The translations under genes were made by a program, and so were the position numbers. A stretch of 64,000 nucleotides of DNA from Crossiella cryophila (GTDB lineage: Bacteria > Actinomycetota > Actinomycetes > Mycobacteriales > Pseudonocardiaceae), in NCBI RefSeq assembly GCF_014204915.1, contig NZ_JACHMH010000001.1:6535501-6599500 (forward strand), given 5' to 3'. Below, in pieces: positions 21,601 through 30,080 of the stretch (the first letter of the stretch is position 1; each line of letters begins with the position of its first letter). A model generated the notes under the pieces. The model saw only the letters and a program-made list of their open reading frames with translations. It was not told where the DNA came from and did no database searches.

Positions 21601-24600
21601 GCCCAGCCCGCCGGTGCCGCCGGTGATGAGCACGGTGCCGTCAACGGGTGGCAGCGTGCCGGTCTCGGTGGTGGTGGCCAGGCGGGGCACGCGCACCACG
21701 GTGCCGCGGACCGCGAGCTGGGGTTCGCCGGTGACCACGGCGGCGGCGATCGCGGGCAGGTCGAGGTCTACGTAGGTTTCGAGGTCTACCAGGGTGATCC
21801 GGTCTGGGTGTTCGGCCTGGGCGGAGCGCACCAGGCCCCAGACCGCGGCGGCGGGCAGGTCTACCAGGGGGTCGGTCTCGTCGGTGGTCACCGCCGAGCG
21901 GGTGAGCACGACCAGGCGGGTGTCGTCCAGGCGTGGCTCGGCCAGGATCCGTTGCACCGCGACCAGGATCTCGGTGGTCACGGCGAGGGTGGTGGCGGGC
22001 AGGTCGGTCTGCTCGGGGTGCTGCGGGACCGCCAACATCAGGTGTCCGGGTGCCTCGGCTGGCAGTTCGTCCGCGGGGCTGATGACCACCCAGCCGTCGG
22101 CGGTGGCGGCGGGGACCTCGGCCAGGTCGGTCCAGTGCGGCACCAGGACGGCGGTGTCGTCGGCCGTCGCGAGCAGATCGCCGTCGGGCAAGGGGCGGGT
22201 GCGCAGGGAGCGGAGGCTCAGTACGGGCGCGCCGGTGTGGTCGGCGACCTCGACCCGCACCCCGTCCGCGCTGTCCGGAGTCACCCGCACCCGGACCCGG
22301 GTGGCTCCGGTGGCGTGCAGGGCCAGGTCGGTGAAGGTGAAGGGCAGCCGTTCTTCCCGATCGTCGCCGAGGAAGGCGGCCGCGTGCAGTACCGAGTCGA
22401 GCAGCGCGGGGTGCACGCCGAAGGCACCGGCCTCGGGCACCTCGACCTCGGCCAGCACCTCCCCGGCCCGCCGCCACACCCTGGTCAGGCCCTGGAACGC
22501 AGGCCCATAAGCGATATCGCCGTCGCCCGGGTAGAAACCGGTGAGGTCAACGGGATTCGCACCAGCGGGCGGCCAGGACTCCAGCGCCGCCGGGACAACC
22601 GGGGTCTGACTGGTGAGCAGGCCGGTGGCGTGCCGGGTCCAGGTGCCACCGGCACCGCAGGCGTGCACGGTCAGCGCCCAGTCCGCGCCCTGCGGGGTGA
22701 GCGCGACCTGCACCGGGCAGCCGCGTTCGGGCAGCACCAGGGGTGCTTCCAGGACGAGTTCGGCCAGGGTGGTAGCGCCCACGGCGTCGCCGGCGCGCAC
22801 CGCGAGTTCGACGAATCCGGTGCCGGGGAACACGATCGCGCCGCGCACGATGTGGTCGGCCAGCCAGGGCTGGGTGCGCGGGGACAGCCTGCCGGTGAGC
22901 AGCACCCCGCCGGAGTCGGGCAGGGCGAGCACCGCGCCGAGCAGTGGGTGGTCGGCGGCGGCCAGTCCGGCTCCGGTGACGTCGCCGGTGGCCGGTGCGT
23001 CCGGCCAGAACCGCTCGTGCTGGAAGGCATACCCTGGCAGGTCGACGAGCCTTCCGTTGACCTGCCAGGAAACGGGCAGGCCCGCGGCGAACAACTCGGC
23101 CAGCGACAGCAGCATCCGCCGTGGCCCGCCCTCGTCCCGCCGGAGCGTGCCGACCACGACGGCCTCGGGCACGGTCTGCTCGACCGCGGCGGTGAGCACC
23201 GGGTGCGGACTGATCTCCACCCACGCCCGGAACCCGTTGTCGGCCAAGGCTTGCGCGGCCTCGGCGAATCGCACGGTCTCCCGCAGGTTGCGCACCCAGT
23301 AGGTGGCATCGGCCTGTGCGGTGTCGAACTCCGCACCGGTCACCGAGGAGTACACCGGCAGGTCAGCGGACCGCGGCCGCACCGGCGCCAACTCGGTCCG
23401 CAGCCGCTCGGCGATCCGCTCCACCTGCGCCGAATGCGAGGCGTAGTCCACCGGCAGGATCCGCGCCCGAACCTCATCCGCCACACACCGCGCGACCAGC
23501 TCTTCCAGCGCCGCGACCTCACCCGAAACCACCACCGACGAAGGCCCGTTCACCGCGGCCACCGACAGCCGGTCATCGATCAACTTGCCAACCCGCTCAG
23601 CGGACAGCGCAACCGCCGCCATCCCACCAAGACCAGCCAGCGTGTCCGCGATCGCCTTGCTCCGCAACGCGACCACCCGAGCACCGTCCACAAGGGACAG
23701 CCCACCCGCAACGCAGAACGCCGCGATCTCCCCCTGCGAGTGCCCGACCACCGCATCCGGCGCGACACCCTGCGCCCGCCACACCGCCGCGAGCGAGACC
23801 ATCACCGCCCACAACGCGGGCTGCACCACATCAACCCGAGCCAGGGAATCCTCATCCCCCAGCACATCCCGCAGATCCCAGTCCACAAAGGACGAAAGCG
23901 CGCCGGCACACTCGGTCATGGCCGTGGCGAACACGGGCGAGCATTCCCAGAGTTCCAGTGCCATCCCGGTCCACTGCGCACCCTGACCGGGGAAGACGAA
24001 CACCACGCCGGAGTCGACCGGCTCGGACCCGGTGACCACGTTCGCCGCGGGTTCCCCCGCCGCCACCGCACGCAGTCCGGTAACCAGTTCAGCCTCAGTG
24101 GCCCCAACGACAACAGCGCGGTGGTCGAAGCGGGCGCGGGCGTTGTCCAGGGTCCAGGCCACATCAACCGGGTTCAGCCCCGGCACCCGGTCCAGCAGCT
24201 GGGCGGCCTGCTCGCGCACGGAGTTGGCGGTGTGGCCGGACAGCACCCACGGCACGGTCTCGGGTGCGGACTCGGGCGCGGCGACCGGTTCGACCGATTC
24301 CAGGATGACGTGCGCGTTGGTCCCGGACACGCCGAAGGAGGAGATCCCGGCCCGGCGCGGCCGGTCCACCGCGGGCCACGGCCGGGATTCGGTGAGCAGC
24401 CGGACGGCGCCCCGGTTCCAGTCGACCTTGGCGGATGGCGAATCCACGTGCAGGGTCGCGGGCAGCACCCCGTGTCGCAGTGCCTGCACCACCTTGATCA
24501 CCCCAGCCACCCCGGCCGCTGCCTGGGCGTGCCCGAGGTTGGACTTCAACGACCCCAGCCACAGCGGCTCGGTGCGATCCTGCCCGTAGGCGGCCAGGAG

Positions 24601-25644
24601 TGCCTGCGCCTCAATCGGATCGCCGAGCACGGTCCCGGTCCCATGGCCCTCAACAGCGTCCACATCGGACGGTGCCAATCCGGCGGCGGCCAGCGCGGAC
24701 CGGATCACCCGCTGCTGCGCCGGACCATTCGGCGCGGTCAACCCATTGGACGCGCCGTCCTGATTGACCGCACTACCCCGCACCACCGCCAGCACCCGAC
24801 GGCCTTCGCGCACGGCATCCGAAAGCCGTTGCACCACAAGAACACCGGAGCCCTCGGACCACCCGGTGCCGTCCGCGCCATCGGCGAATGCCTTGCAGCG
24901 ACCGTCCGGCGCGAGCCCGCCCTGCTGGGTGAAGCCGACGAAGGTGTCCGCGGTGGCCATCACCGCGACCCCGCCGACCAGGGCCATCGAGCACTCGCCG
25001 TCACGCAGCGATTTGGCCGCAAGGTGCAGTGCGACCAGCGAGGACGAGCAGGCCGTGTCCACCGTCAGCGCCGGGCCCTGCAGGCCGAGCGCGTAGGCGA
25101 CCCGGCCGGAGATCACGCTCTGCGAGCCGCCGGTGATCAGGTGTCCGGCCACGTCCGCGCCGAGCCGGTCGGCGATCTCCACGTACCCGTTGGGCGAGGC
25201 GCCCGCGAACACCCCGACCGGTTCCCCGGCCAGTGCGGACGGGTTGATCCCGGCGTGTTCCAGTGCCTGCCAGGCGGTTTCCAGCAGCAGCCGCTGCTGC
25301 GGGTCCATGGCCACGGCTTCCCGGGGTGAGATGCCGAAGAACGCGGCGTCGAAACCGCCGGCGTCGTCGAGGAATCCGCCGCGGGTGGTGGCCGAGGACA
25401 GGGCGTCCAGGTCCCAGCCGCGGTCGGCCGGGAACCCGGTGATCGCGTCCCGGCCCGCGGCGACCAGGTCCCACAGGCCGTCGGCGTCACGCACCCCGCC
25501 GGGCAGCCGGCAGGCCATGCCGATGATCGCCACCGGTTCGGCGGCGGCCTCCTGGAGCTGCTGGTTGCTGCGCTGGAGTCGCTTGTTCTCCAGCAGCGCG
25601 GCGCGCAGTGCCTCGACGACCTTGTTGTCCGCAGCAGTGCTCAT
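9499..25644 (-). CDS. Modular type I PKS, modules 5-7
   Basis: A 5,381-residue assembly-line protein of three extension modules: KS-AT-DH-KR-ACP, KS-AT-DH-KR-ACP and KS-AT-DH-ER-KR-ACP. Residues 1-33 (DNKVVEALRAALLENKRL) form a charged coiled coil resembling the class 1b N-terminal docking type, as recalled for PikAIV. Residues about 5300-5381 form a helical C-terminal docking tail ending DVYRFIEDELGIAG. Its ATG overlaps the stop of the upstream PKS (ATGA), with GGAG/GGAAA sites just upstream inside that gene; its own stop lies 5 nt before the next PKS start. Every catalytic residue I checked in KS, DH, ER, KR and ACP is present. Predicted contribution: methylmalonyl-alkene, malonyl-alkene (a diene with the previous), malonyl-saturated. 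The bound intermediate is not known. Confidence 0.98.
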   Translation of the reverse strand: MSTAADNKVVEALRAALLENKRLQRSNQQLQEAAAEPVAIIGMACRLPGGVRDADGLWDLVAAGRDAITGFPADRGWDLDALSSATTRGGFLDDAGGFDAAFFGISPREAVAMDPQQRLLLETAWQALEHAGINPSALAGEPVGVFAGASPNGYVEIADRLGADVAGHLITGGSQSVISGRVAYALGLQGPALTVDTACSSSLVALHLAAKSLRDGECSMALVGGVAVMATADTFVGFTQQGGLAPDGRCKAFADGADGTGWSEGSGVLVVQRLSDAVREGRRVLAVVRGSAVNQDGASNGLTAPNGPAQQRVIRSALAAAGLAPSDVDAVEGHGTGTVLGDPIEAQALLAAYGQDRTEPLWLGSLKSNLGHAQAAAGVAGVIKVVQALRHGVLPATLHVDSPSAKVDWNRGAVRLLTESRPWPAVDRPRRAGISSFGVSGTNAHVILESVEPVAAPESAPETVPWVLSGHTANSVREQAAQLLDRVPGLNPVDVAWTLDNARARFDHRAVVVGATEAELVTGLRAVAAGEPAANVVTGSEPVDSGVVFVFPGQGAQWTGMALELWECSPVFATAMTECAGALSSFVDWDLRDVLGDEDSLARVDVVQPALWAVMVSLAAVWRAQGVAPDAVVGHSQGEIAAFCVAGGLSLVDGARVVALRSKAIADTLAGLGGMAAVALSAERVGKLIDDRLSVAAVNGPSSVVVSGEVAALEELVARCVADEVRARILPVDYASHSAQVERIAERLRTELAPVRPRSADLPVYSSVTGAEFDTAQADATYWVRNLRETVRFAEAAQALADNGFRAWVEISPHPVLTAAVEQTVPEAVVVGTLRRDEGGPRRMLLSLAELFAAGLPVSWQVNGRLVDLPGYAFQHERFWPDAPATGDVTGAGLAAADHPLLGAVLALPDSGGVLLTGRLSPRTQPWLADHIVRGAIVFPGTGFVELAVRAGDAVGATTLAELVLEAPLVLPERGCPVQVALTPQGADWALTVHACGAGGTWTRHATGLLTSQTPVVPAALESWPPAGANPVDLTGFYPGDGDIAYGPAFQGLTRVWRRAGEVLAEVEVPEAGAFGVHPALLDSVLHAAAFLGDDREERLPFTFTDLALHATGATRVRVRVTPDSADGVRVEVADHTGAPVLSLRSLRTRPLPDGDLLATADDTAVLVPHWTDLAEVPAATADGWVVISPADELPAEAPGHLMLAVPQHPEQTDLPATTLAVTTEILVAVQRILAEPRLDDTRLVVLTRSAVTTDETDPLVDLPAAAVWGLVRSAQAEHPDRITLVDLETYVDLDLPAIAAAVVTGEPQLAVRGTVVRVPRLATTTETGTLPPVDGTVLITGGTGGLGGLTARHLVSQHGIRSLLLVSRRGHAPELAAELTELGAEVTVAACDVSDRDDLAALLAEHPVGGVVHTAGVLDDGVLGALTAERLAGVLKPKVDATWHLHELLGDVPLFLVYSSLSGQLGSPGQANYAAGNVFADAVITHRRQLGLAGTSLAWGAWTPEIGLTGTLSEVDLRRLHGTGMPPLSVAQGLSLFDRAFGGEPVLGLTRLDLTGLRAQDDLPVVLREIVPAGVRRRVAGADRADAASFAGRWAAVPVPERAGFLRELVRGHVAAVLGHGAPEQVEVGQAFRELGFDSLTAVELRNRVAAVTGLRLPATLVFDYPNVTALAGHLAVLLGDAPAPVAAVPVLTPVAEDPIVIVGMGCRFPGEIDGPDALWRLVAEGRDTVTGFPADRGWDLAELTEVCTTDRGGFLGGVGEFDAAFFGISPREALATDPQQRLLLETSWEALEHAGIDPLSLAGSQVGVFVGAFESGYTQVAVRSVQDSAGHLVTGGSQSVISGRVAYSLGLHGPAVTVDTACSSSLVALHWAAQALRSGECSMALVGGVTVMATPDAFIGFSVQGGLAADGRCKAFADGADGTGWSEGAGVLVVQRLSDAVRDGRRVLAVLRSSAVNQDGASNGLTAPNGPAQQRVIRQALGAAGLRPSDVDVVEAHGTGTVLGDPIEAQALLATYGQDRDTPLLLGSLKSNLGHTQAAAGVAGVIKTIMALRHGVVPATLHVDAPSSRVDWADGDIVLATESTPWPESGRPRRAGVSSFGVSGTNAHVILEAPVVAEPEPTPSTGVLPWVLSGRTPEAVAAQAARLAATEHHSIADTAWTLAHRARFDHRAVVTGADQAELVAGLRALAAGLPAAQVAQGRVATGGVAVLFSGQGAQRLGMGQGLYAAYPVFAEAFDAVTAELDPRLRDVLWGEDPAALAQTGWAQPGLFAVEVALFRLLESWGVRPDYLLGHSIGEVAAAHVAGVLSLTDACALVSARARLMQALPEGGAMIAVEATEQEVAGLLSDTVSLAAVNGPDSVVLAGAETEVLAAAAKFADRRTSRLKVSHAFHSPLMEPMLAEFRQVLDGLDWQPARLPIVSNLTGEPAEVSTPDYWVRQVRETVRFADGVAWLADQGVRTLVEAGPGGTLAALAQRAAEVTAVPLLATADESRAVVSGAGALLSRGVPVDLNTLLPNGHAVDLPTYAFQRQRFWPDPAATAGDVTAAGLTAVTHPLLAAAVALPEGGLLLTGRISLATQPWLAEHLVKGAIVFPGTGFVELATRAGDAVGATALTELVFAEPLVLTERGCQLRIALTPRGTGWDLAVHARPEGAPDWTRHATGQLSTDPAPAATVDWPPTGVSVDLSDCYCPENDVAYGPAFQGLTSVWQRDDRVWAEVELPEGQTGAYGVHPALLDAVLQAVRFAGLEPAGALLPFRLGDLALHATGATRVRAQLTRTAPDTVAVAIADNTGTPVLTIGALTLRPLPAGALTAADAEVLAADWVEVPAGPAPESALLLEIPAHTGEDVVTATHTRVAETLDWLRSNVASAPLVVLTRGAVRTGAADPVTDLPAAAVHGLVRSAQAEHPGRITLVDTDADTEAALAVAGSGEPEIALRGGKVLAPRLARRTPTAEPVPVEGPVLITGGTGGLGAQLARHLVREHGVTELVLLSRRGGGADLVAELAELGASTTVVAGDVSDRDTVAALLAAHPVRGLVHAAGVVEDGLLDSLTADRLHAVLAPKVDGLWHLHELLGDVPLFAVFSSLAGTLGNAGQGNYAAANAFADSLIRWRRQHGLSGISLAWGAWTPEGGLTAGLSEVDIRRLTGSGLPPLSVPQGLALFDLALRAEDPVVGLTRLDLAALREREDLPPALAALAPAPLARPVAGRSLDGFAARWADVPVSARAEFLHELLRAHVAAVLGLTDPLAVEVEQQFRALGFDSLTAVELRNRLTAATGLTLPATLVFDYPTITELAAHLAVRLGDAPVVAPVPVAPAAVLAPVAEDPIVIVGMACRFPGGVRTPDELWDLVASGRDGISAFPADRGWDLDGLLADSVTAHGGFLDGVAEFDAAFFGISPREALAADPQQRLLLETSWEALEHAGIDPATLSGEPVGVFVGAFGSGYAELAGRASADIAGHLITGGSQSVASGRVAYSLGLQGPAMTVDTACSSSLVALHLAAQALRGAECPMALVGGVTVMASPDTFVGFTQQGGLAPDGRCKAYADSADGTGWSEGVGVLVVQRLSDAVREGREVLAVVRGSAVNQDGASNGLTAPNGPSQQRVIRQALAVAGLESSEVDAVEGHGTGTVLGDPIEAQAVLATYGQDRETPLYLGSLKSNLGHTQAAAGVAGIIKMVQAMRHGLLPATLHIDEPSSKVDWTQGAVELLAESTPWPRTDHPRRAGISSFGVSGTNAHVILEAPQPAPAEEAEIDPAAGLARGAVPWVLSARTPEAVRAQAARLLDTDLGPLNVGHTLAGRSRFAYRAVVIGADRDELRTGLRALVEGAPAALVVEGAAARRTGVGVLFSGQGAQRLLAGRRLYLRSAVFAEALLAVADELDPHLDRPLLDVLWGADAELLEHTGWAQPALFALEVALYRLLESWGVRPDHLVGHSVGEVAAAHVAGVLSLADACTLVTSRARLMQALPTGGAMIAVEATEEEVTGLLSERVSLAAVNAPGSVVLSGEEAEVLAAVANFADRRTSRLKVSHAFHSARMEPMLAEFERVLRTLDWRPAQLPIISTLTGAPADLADPGYWLRQVREPVRFAEAVAYLAEHGTRTLVEVGPGSALAASAQRCAEVEAVALLRADEDSAPVLAAARLFTAGVPVDWAALFANTGAQRVDLPAYPFTHQRFWPETHTAGDVAGAGLRSAEHPLLGAVVRLPGSGEVLLTGKLSPRTHPWLADHQVRGQIVFPGTGLVELAVRAGDAVDCDRLAELILEAPLALPERGCEVQVLLTESAAGWTFTVHSCPAGADQWTRHATGLLTTGAPTVETLADRPVGATEVDARGGYGEPADVAYGPAFQGLTRAWADGDQVWAEAELPELSAGGYGLHPALLDAVLHAAAFAGLDPADTGLLPFTLTDVVLHAAGATRVRARLTRTGGDQLAVTVADPDGAPVLTIGSLVLRPLPAGEITAEAADTVVLAPSWIPAQAGDKAGHTGDWAVIGGGEYVGMAELATAVGYGMPVPPCVVLLVPACPEPTPALVHETTAWVLAQFQRWLAEPRLGAARLVVLTRGAVEPVLDLPAAAVWGLVGSAQAENPDRITLVDLPAGTEPDLAEVARALTTGEAQIAVRGNTMLTPRLTRETATLVPPPGPWRLDTAGGGTLDALTLVPAPDLAEPVGPGQVRLAVRAAGLNFRDVLNALGMYPGDAGPLGGEAAGVVVAVGDGVTRFAPGDRVVGMVPSAFAPLADTDHRLLAPLPEGWDYPDAAALPIVFMTAYYGLVDLARVRRGEKLLVHAGTGGVGMAAIQLARQFGLEVFATASEGKWDTLRSMGLDEEHIASSRSLEFAERFRDIDVVLNSLAGEYVDASLGLLAEGGRFIEMGKTDIRDPESVAAEYRAFDLIDAGPDRIGEILAELMDLFAAGTLHPLPVTVTDLREARSVFRTMSQAKHIGKLVLTPPAPIRPDGPVLITGGTGGLGGHTARQLVTQHGIRSLLLVSRRGKEAEGALELVAELTELGADVTLAACDVSDRDALAALLADHPVGGVVHTAGVLDDGVFESLTPQRLDRVLKPKVDAAWHLHELLGDVPLFAVFSSLAGITGAPGQANYAAANTFTDALIQWRRARGLSGVSLAWGGWTPEVGLTGTLSAADLRRMNASGLPPLSVPQGLGLLDRALAAAEPVLGLTRLDPAALRRGTGLSPVLRGLTGGTPARRIAGEEQQDAFTRRWAGLTAAERGRHLLDLVRGHAAAVLGHASGADLDPGQAFKELGFDSLTAVELRNRLSGATGLRLTATLVFDYPTVADLVAHLGGQLGVAAPEPGQPGVLAELDRLGASLATAEVTGDEREAVAQRLRDLLADWTTRSTPEDDWATPEDVYRFIEDELGIAGAGE
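15664..20553 (-). other. PKS module 6: KS-AT(malonyl)-DH-KR-ACP
   Basis: The AT has GHSIGEVAA and HAFHSPLMEPM, the malonyl-CoA signature. The DH keeps His in EHLVKGAIVFPGTG and Asp in HPALLDAVLQ. The KR has VED in the LDD position (B-type by its last Asp) and an intact GNYAAANAF. The ACP is GFDSL. Predicted step: an unbranched alkene, forming a conjugated diene with module 5. Confidence 0.9.
20554..25539 (-). other. PKS module 5: KS-AT(methylmalonyl)-DH-KR-ACP
   Basis: The AT has GHSQGEIAA and YASH (about residue 737), so methylmalonyl is predicted. The DH has His in DHIVRGAIVFPGTG and Asp in HPALLDSVLHA. The KR shows AGVLDDGV (B-type) and GQANYAAGN. The ACP has GFDSL (about residue 1639). 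Predicted product of the step: an alpha-methyl alkene. The AT coding sequence shares long near-identical stretches with the ATs of modules 1 and 3. Confidence 0.9.
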
Positions 25645-28600
25645 GTGCTTTCCGCTCCACCAAGTGCGATCCGGACCAGTTCGTCGACGTCCGCGGCCAG
25701 CAGTTCGGCCTCGTCGTCCTCGTGCGCCGCGCGGGCGGGAGCGGGTTGCGCGCTCCCTGGCGGGTCCAGCTCGGCGGCCACGTGCGCGGCCAGTGCGTTG
25801 ATCGACGGGTAGTCGAAGGCCAGCGTCGCGGGCAGGGCGAGCCCGGTGGCGGCGGCGAGCTGGTTGCGCAGCTCGACCGCGGTGAGGGAGTCGAAACCCA
25901 GTTCCCGGAAGGCCTGGCCGGGTTCGATCCGGGTGCCGGGGCCGTGCCCGAGTGCCGCGAGGACGTGTCCACGTAGGAACTCACGCAGGAACCGGGGCCG
26001 TTCCCCGGCCGGGGTGGCCGTCCAGCGCCGGACGAAGTCGGAGCCCTCGGCGGCGGGTCCGCTCGACAGGGCTTCGGCCACCTCGGGCAGGTCTTCCAGG
26101 AGTGGGCTGGGCCGGGACACGGTGAAGGCCGGGGCGAACCGGGTCCAGTCCATGTCGGTGACGGTCAGCCCGGCTTCCCCGGCGCGCAGGGCCCGGTCGA
26201 GTGCGGTGAGCGCCTGCGCGGGCGGCATCGGCAGCACACCGAGCCTGCGCAGGTAATCGCCCTGTTCCGGGTTGTCGACGGCCATCCCGGCCTCGGCCCA
26301 GTTGCCCCAGGCCACCGCGGTGCCGGGCAGTCCGGCGGCGACCCGGTGCGCGGCCAGGGCGTCCAGGTAGGCGTTGCCCGCGGCGTAGGCGGCCTGGCCG
26401 CCGCTGCCCCAGGCGGCGGCGCCGGAGGAGAACAGCACGAACGCGTCCAGGGCGATGCCCCTGGTCAGCTCGTCGAGGTGGGTGGCCCCGGCGACCTTGG
26501 CGCCCAGTTCGGCCGCGGCGCCCTCGGCGGTGACCTCGTCCAGTTCGACCACGCCGTGGCTGACCCCGGCCGCGTGCACGACCACCCGCAGGTCCGGGAT
26601 CTCCGCCAGCACGGCGGCGAGTACGTCCCGGTCGCCGACATCGCAGGCGGCCACGGTGACCCTGGCCCCCAGCGCGGTCAGCTCCTCGGTGATCTTCCGG
26701 GCGCCCGCGGCGGCCAGGCCCCGTCGGCTCAGCAGCACCACGTGTTCCGCGCCGCGTTCGACCAGCCAGCGGGCCACGAACGCGCCCAGCCCGCCGGTGC
26801 CGCCGGTGACCAGCGCGGTCCCCGAGGTGCGCCAAGGCTGGCCGCTGCCAGCACCCGCGTGCACCAGCCTGCGCCCGAGCACCCCGCTGGCGCGCACGGC
26901 CACCTGGTCCTCGGCCCAATCGGCGGTGATCACGGCGGCCAGACGGCGGGCAGCGGGCCCGTCGAGTGCGGCGGGCAGGTCGACCACACCGCCCCAGCTG
27001 CCGGGCCGTTCCAGTGCGGCAACCCTTGCCACGCCCCAGATTCCGGCCTGGCCGGGGTCGGCGACCGGGTCATGTCCGCCGACGGATACCGCGCCCCTGG
27101 TCACCGCCCACACCCTGGCCTGGATGTCGGCGTCGCCGAGGGCCTGGAGCAGCACGACCGTGGGCAGTACCCCGGCCGGGACGACGCCGTCGGTGGGCCG
27201 CAGGGCCAGCAGGGACACGATCCGGGCGGGGGTCAGCTCGGCTAGGCGCTTGGCCAGGTCGGCGCGGTCGAGTTCGGCCACGGGCAGCACGCGCGCACCG
27301 AGTGCGGACACGATGGTGGTCACCCACGGGTCCTCGATGTGCGTGGCGGGAACCACGACCAGGCAAGGGGATTCGGCCGCGGCAGGGGTGTCCAGGGCAC
27401 GCCAGGACTCGCGGTAGCACCAGCCGTCGACCACCTGGTCGCCACGGCCGCGGGCGCGCCAGGCGGTCAGGGCGGTGGTGAGCACGTCCTCGGCCACGCC
27501 GAGCGAGGCGGCCAGCTCGCCGAGGTCGCCCTCGGGCCAGGATTCGTTGGCGGGCACTGCAACCCAGTAGCGGTCCCGTTGGAAGGCGTACGACGGCAAC
27601 GCGACCCGGTGTCCGGCGGGCAGGAACTCCGGCCAGGCAACGGGAACGCCCAGGGTGAACAGCCGGGCCGCGGCCAGTGTCACCGCCACGGGCTCGTCCG
27701 CGCCGTGCAGCATCGGCACCCCGGCGACCATCCCGGACAGCACTCCGCCGGGTCCGGCCTCGACCAGTGTGCGCACGCCCTGGCCGGTCAGCCAGGCCAC
27801 GGCGTCGGCGAAGCGGACGGTGCCCCGGACCTGACGCACCCAGTAGTCCGGTCCGGCCAGGTCGGCGGGTTCGCCGGTCAGGGTGGAGACGATCGGGATC
27901 GCGGGCGACTTCCAGTCCACTGTGGACAGTATGCGCTCGAACTCGGCGAGCATGGGTTCCATCAGCGGCGAGTGGAAGGCGTGCGACACCGTGAGTTGCT
28001 TGGTGCGGTGGCCCAGCAGTGCGAAGGTCTCGGCCAGGGCGAGCACCTCGTCCTCGACGCCGGACAGCACCACCGAGCCGGGCGTGTTGACCGCGGCCAG
28101 GGACACACCCTCGGTGAGGAACGGGGTGACCTCGGCCTCGGGGGCTTCCACCGCGACCATGGCGCCGCCCTCGGGCAGCGCCTGCATCAGCCGGGCCCGC
28201 GCGGAGACCACGAGTGCCGCGTCGGCCAGGGTGAGCACCCCGGCGACGTGCGCGGCGGCCAGCTCGCCGATCGAGTGCCCGACCAGGTAGTCCGGCCGCA
28301 CACCCCAGGATTCCAGGAGCCGGAACAACGCCACTTCCACCGCGAACAACGCGGGTTGGGCCCAGCCGGTGCGGGCCAAGGCTTCCGCGTCCGAACCCCA
28401 CATGACCGCGCGCAGGCCGGGATCCAGTTCGGCGGCCACCGCGTCGAAGGCCGCCGCGAACACCGGCGAGGTCTCGTACAGTGCCTTGCCCATGCCCAGT
28501 CGCTGCGACCCCTGCCCGCTGAACAGCACCGCGACCGGCCCGCCGTCCCTGGCGTATCCCCGGACCGCGGTGGCCGCGGGCTGATCGGCGGCGATGGCGC

Positions 28601-30080
28601 GCAGCCCGGCCAGCAACTCGCCCCGGTCCCGGCCGACCACCACGGCCCGGTGGTCGAACCGGGCCCGCGTGGTGGCCAGGGTCCAGGCCACGTCCGCGGG
28701 CGATCCGGGGTCGGCGTCGAGCAGCCGGGCGGCCTGGGCACGCACGGCCTCCGGTGTGCGGCCGGAGAGCACCCACGGCAGCGCCCCGGTGACCGGTGTG
28801 TGCGCGGGTTCCGACCGAGTGGTAGGTGCTTCCAGCACGACGTGCGCGTTGGTCCCGGACACGCCGAAGGAGGACACTCCCGCGCGCCGCGGTTGATCAC
28901 CAGGCCACGGGGTGGACTCGGTCAGCAGTTCGATCGCGCCCTCGGTCCAGTCGACCTTGCTGGACGGCCGGTCCACGTGCAGGGTCGGCGGCAGCACCTC
29001 GTGCCGCATTGCCAGCACCAGCTTGATGATCCCGGCGACTCCGGCCGCGGCCTGGGTGTGGCCGAGGTTGGACTTGATCGAACCCAGTCGCAGCGGGGTG
29101 TCCCGGTCCTGCCCGTAGGTCGCCAGCAACGCCTGCGCCTCAATGGGATCGCCGAGCACCGTGCCGGTGCCGTGTGCCTCGACAACGTCCACATCGGACG
29201 GTCGCAGCCCGGCACCGGCCAGGGCGGCTTGGATCACCCGCTGCTGCGCCGGACCGTTCGGCGCGGTGAGTCCGTTGGACGCGCCGTCCTGGTTGACCGC
29301 GCTGCCCCGCACCACCGCCAGGATCTCGCGACCCTCCCGCACGGCGTCGGAAAGCCGTTGCACCACAAGCACCCCGGCCCCCTCGGACCAGCCGGTGCCG
29401 TCCGCGCCGTCCGCGAACGCCTTGCACCGCCCGTCCGGCGCGAGCCCACCCTGCTGGGAGAAGCCGACGAAGGTGTCCGGGGTGGCGATCACGGTCACGC
29501 CACCGGCCAGCGCCATCGTGCACTCGCCGCCGCGCAACGCCTGTACGGCGAGGTGCAGGGCCACCAGCGAGGAGGAGCAGGCCGTGTCCACGGTGACCGC
29601 GGGGCCGTGCAGGCCAAGGGAATACGCGACCCGGCCGGAGATCACGCTCTGCGAGCCGCCGGTGATCAGGTGCCCGGCCAGGCCGGGGTCGGCGCGGGTG
29701 GCAAGTTCGGTGTACCCGGACGGGAACGCGCCGACGAACACCCCGACCGGCTTGCCGGAGAGCGTGCCCGGGTCGATGCCCGCGTCCTCCAGGGCTTCCC
29801 AGGAGGTTTCCAGCAGCACGCGCTGCTGCGGGTCCATGGCCAGGGCCTCGCGCGGGGAGATGCCGAAGAACGCCGCGTCGAAGTCCGCGACCCCGCGCAG
29901 GAAGCCGCCCCTGGCGGTGGCCGAGTCGCCGCCGGCCAGTGCGGCCAGGTCCCAGCCGCGGTCGGCAGGGAAGCCGCCGATGGCGTCCCGGCCCTCGGCC
30001 AGCAGTCGCCACAGGTCCTCGGGTCCGGCCACCCCGCCGGGGAAGCGGCAGGCCATGCCGACGATGACGATCGGGTCCTC
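25641..30080 (-). other. PKS module 4: KS-AT(malonyl)-KR(A-type)-ACP
   Basis: The AT has GHSIGELAA and HAFHSPLMEPM (malonyl). There is no DH-like segment; the AT is followed directly by a KR structural subdomain. The KR lacks LDD and has the Trp of A-type reductases (SSGAAAWGSGGQAAYAAGN) with an intact Ser-Tyr-Asn set. The ACP is GFDSL. Predicted outcome: a hydroxyl of opposite configuration to the B-type modules. The protein ends in a short acidic helix (DEAELLAADVDELVRIAL) that probably docks to the next PKS. Confidence 0.9.

Noticed and set aside
19453-25329. Very long open frame on the plus strand opposite the PKS gene
   Set aside because: It is an antisense shadow from the GC-rich third-codon bias of the PKS gene. 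Its protein is low-complexity Gly/Arg/His-rich with no recognisable domain. Similar frames at 27339-33032, 38598-42920 and 9622-12303 were left out for the same reason.
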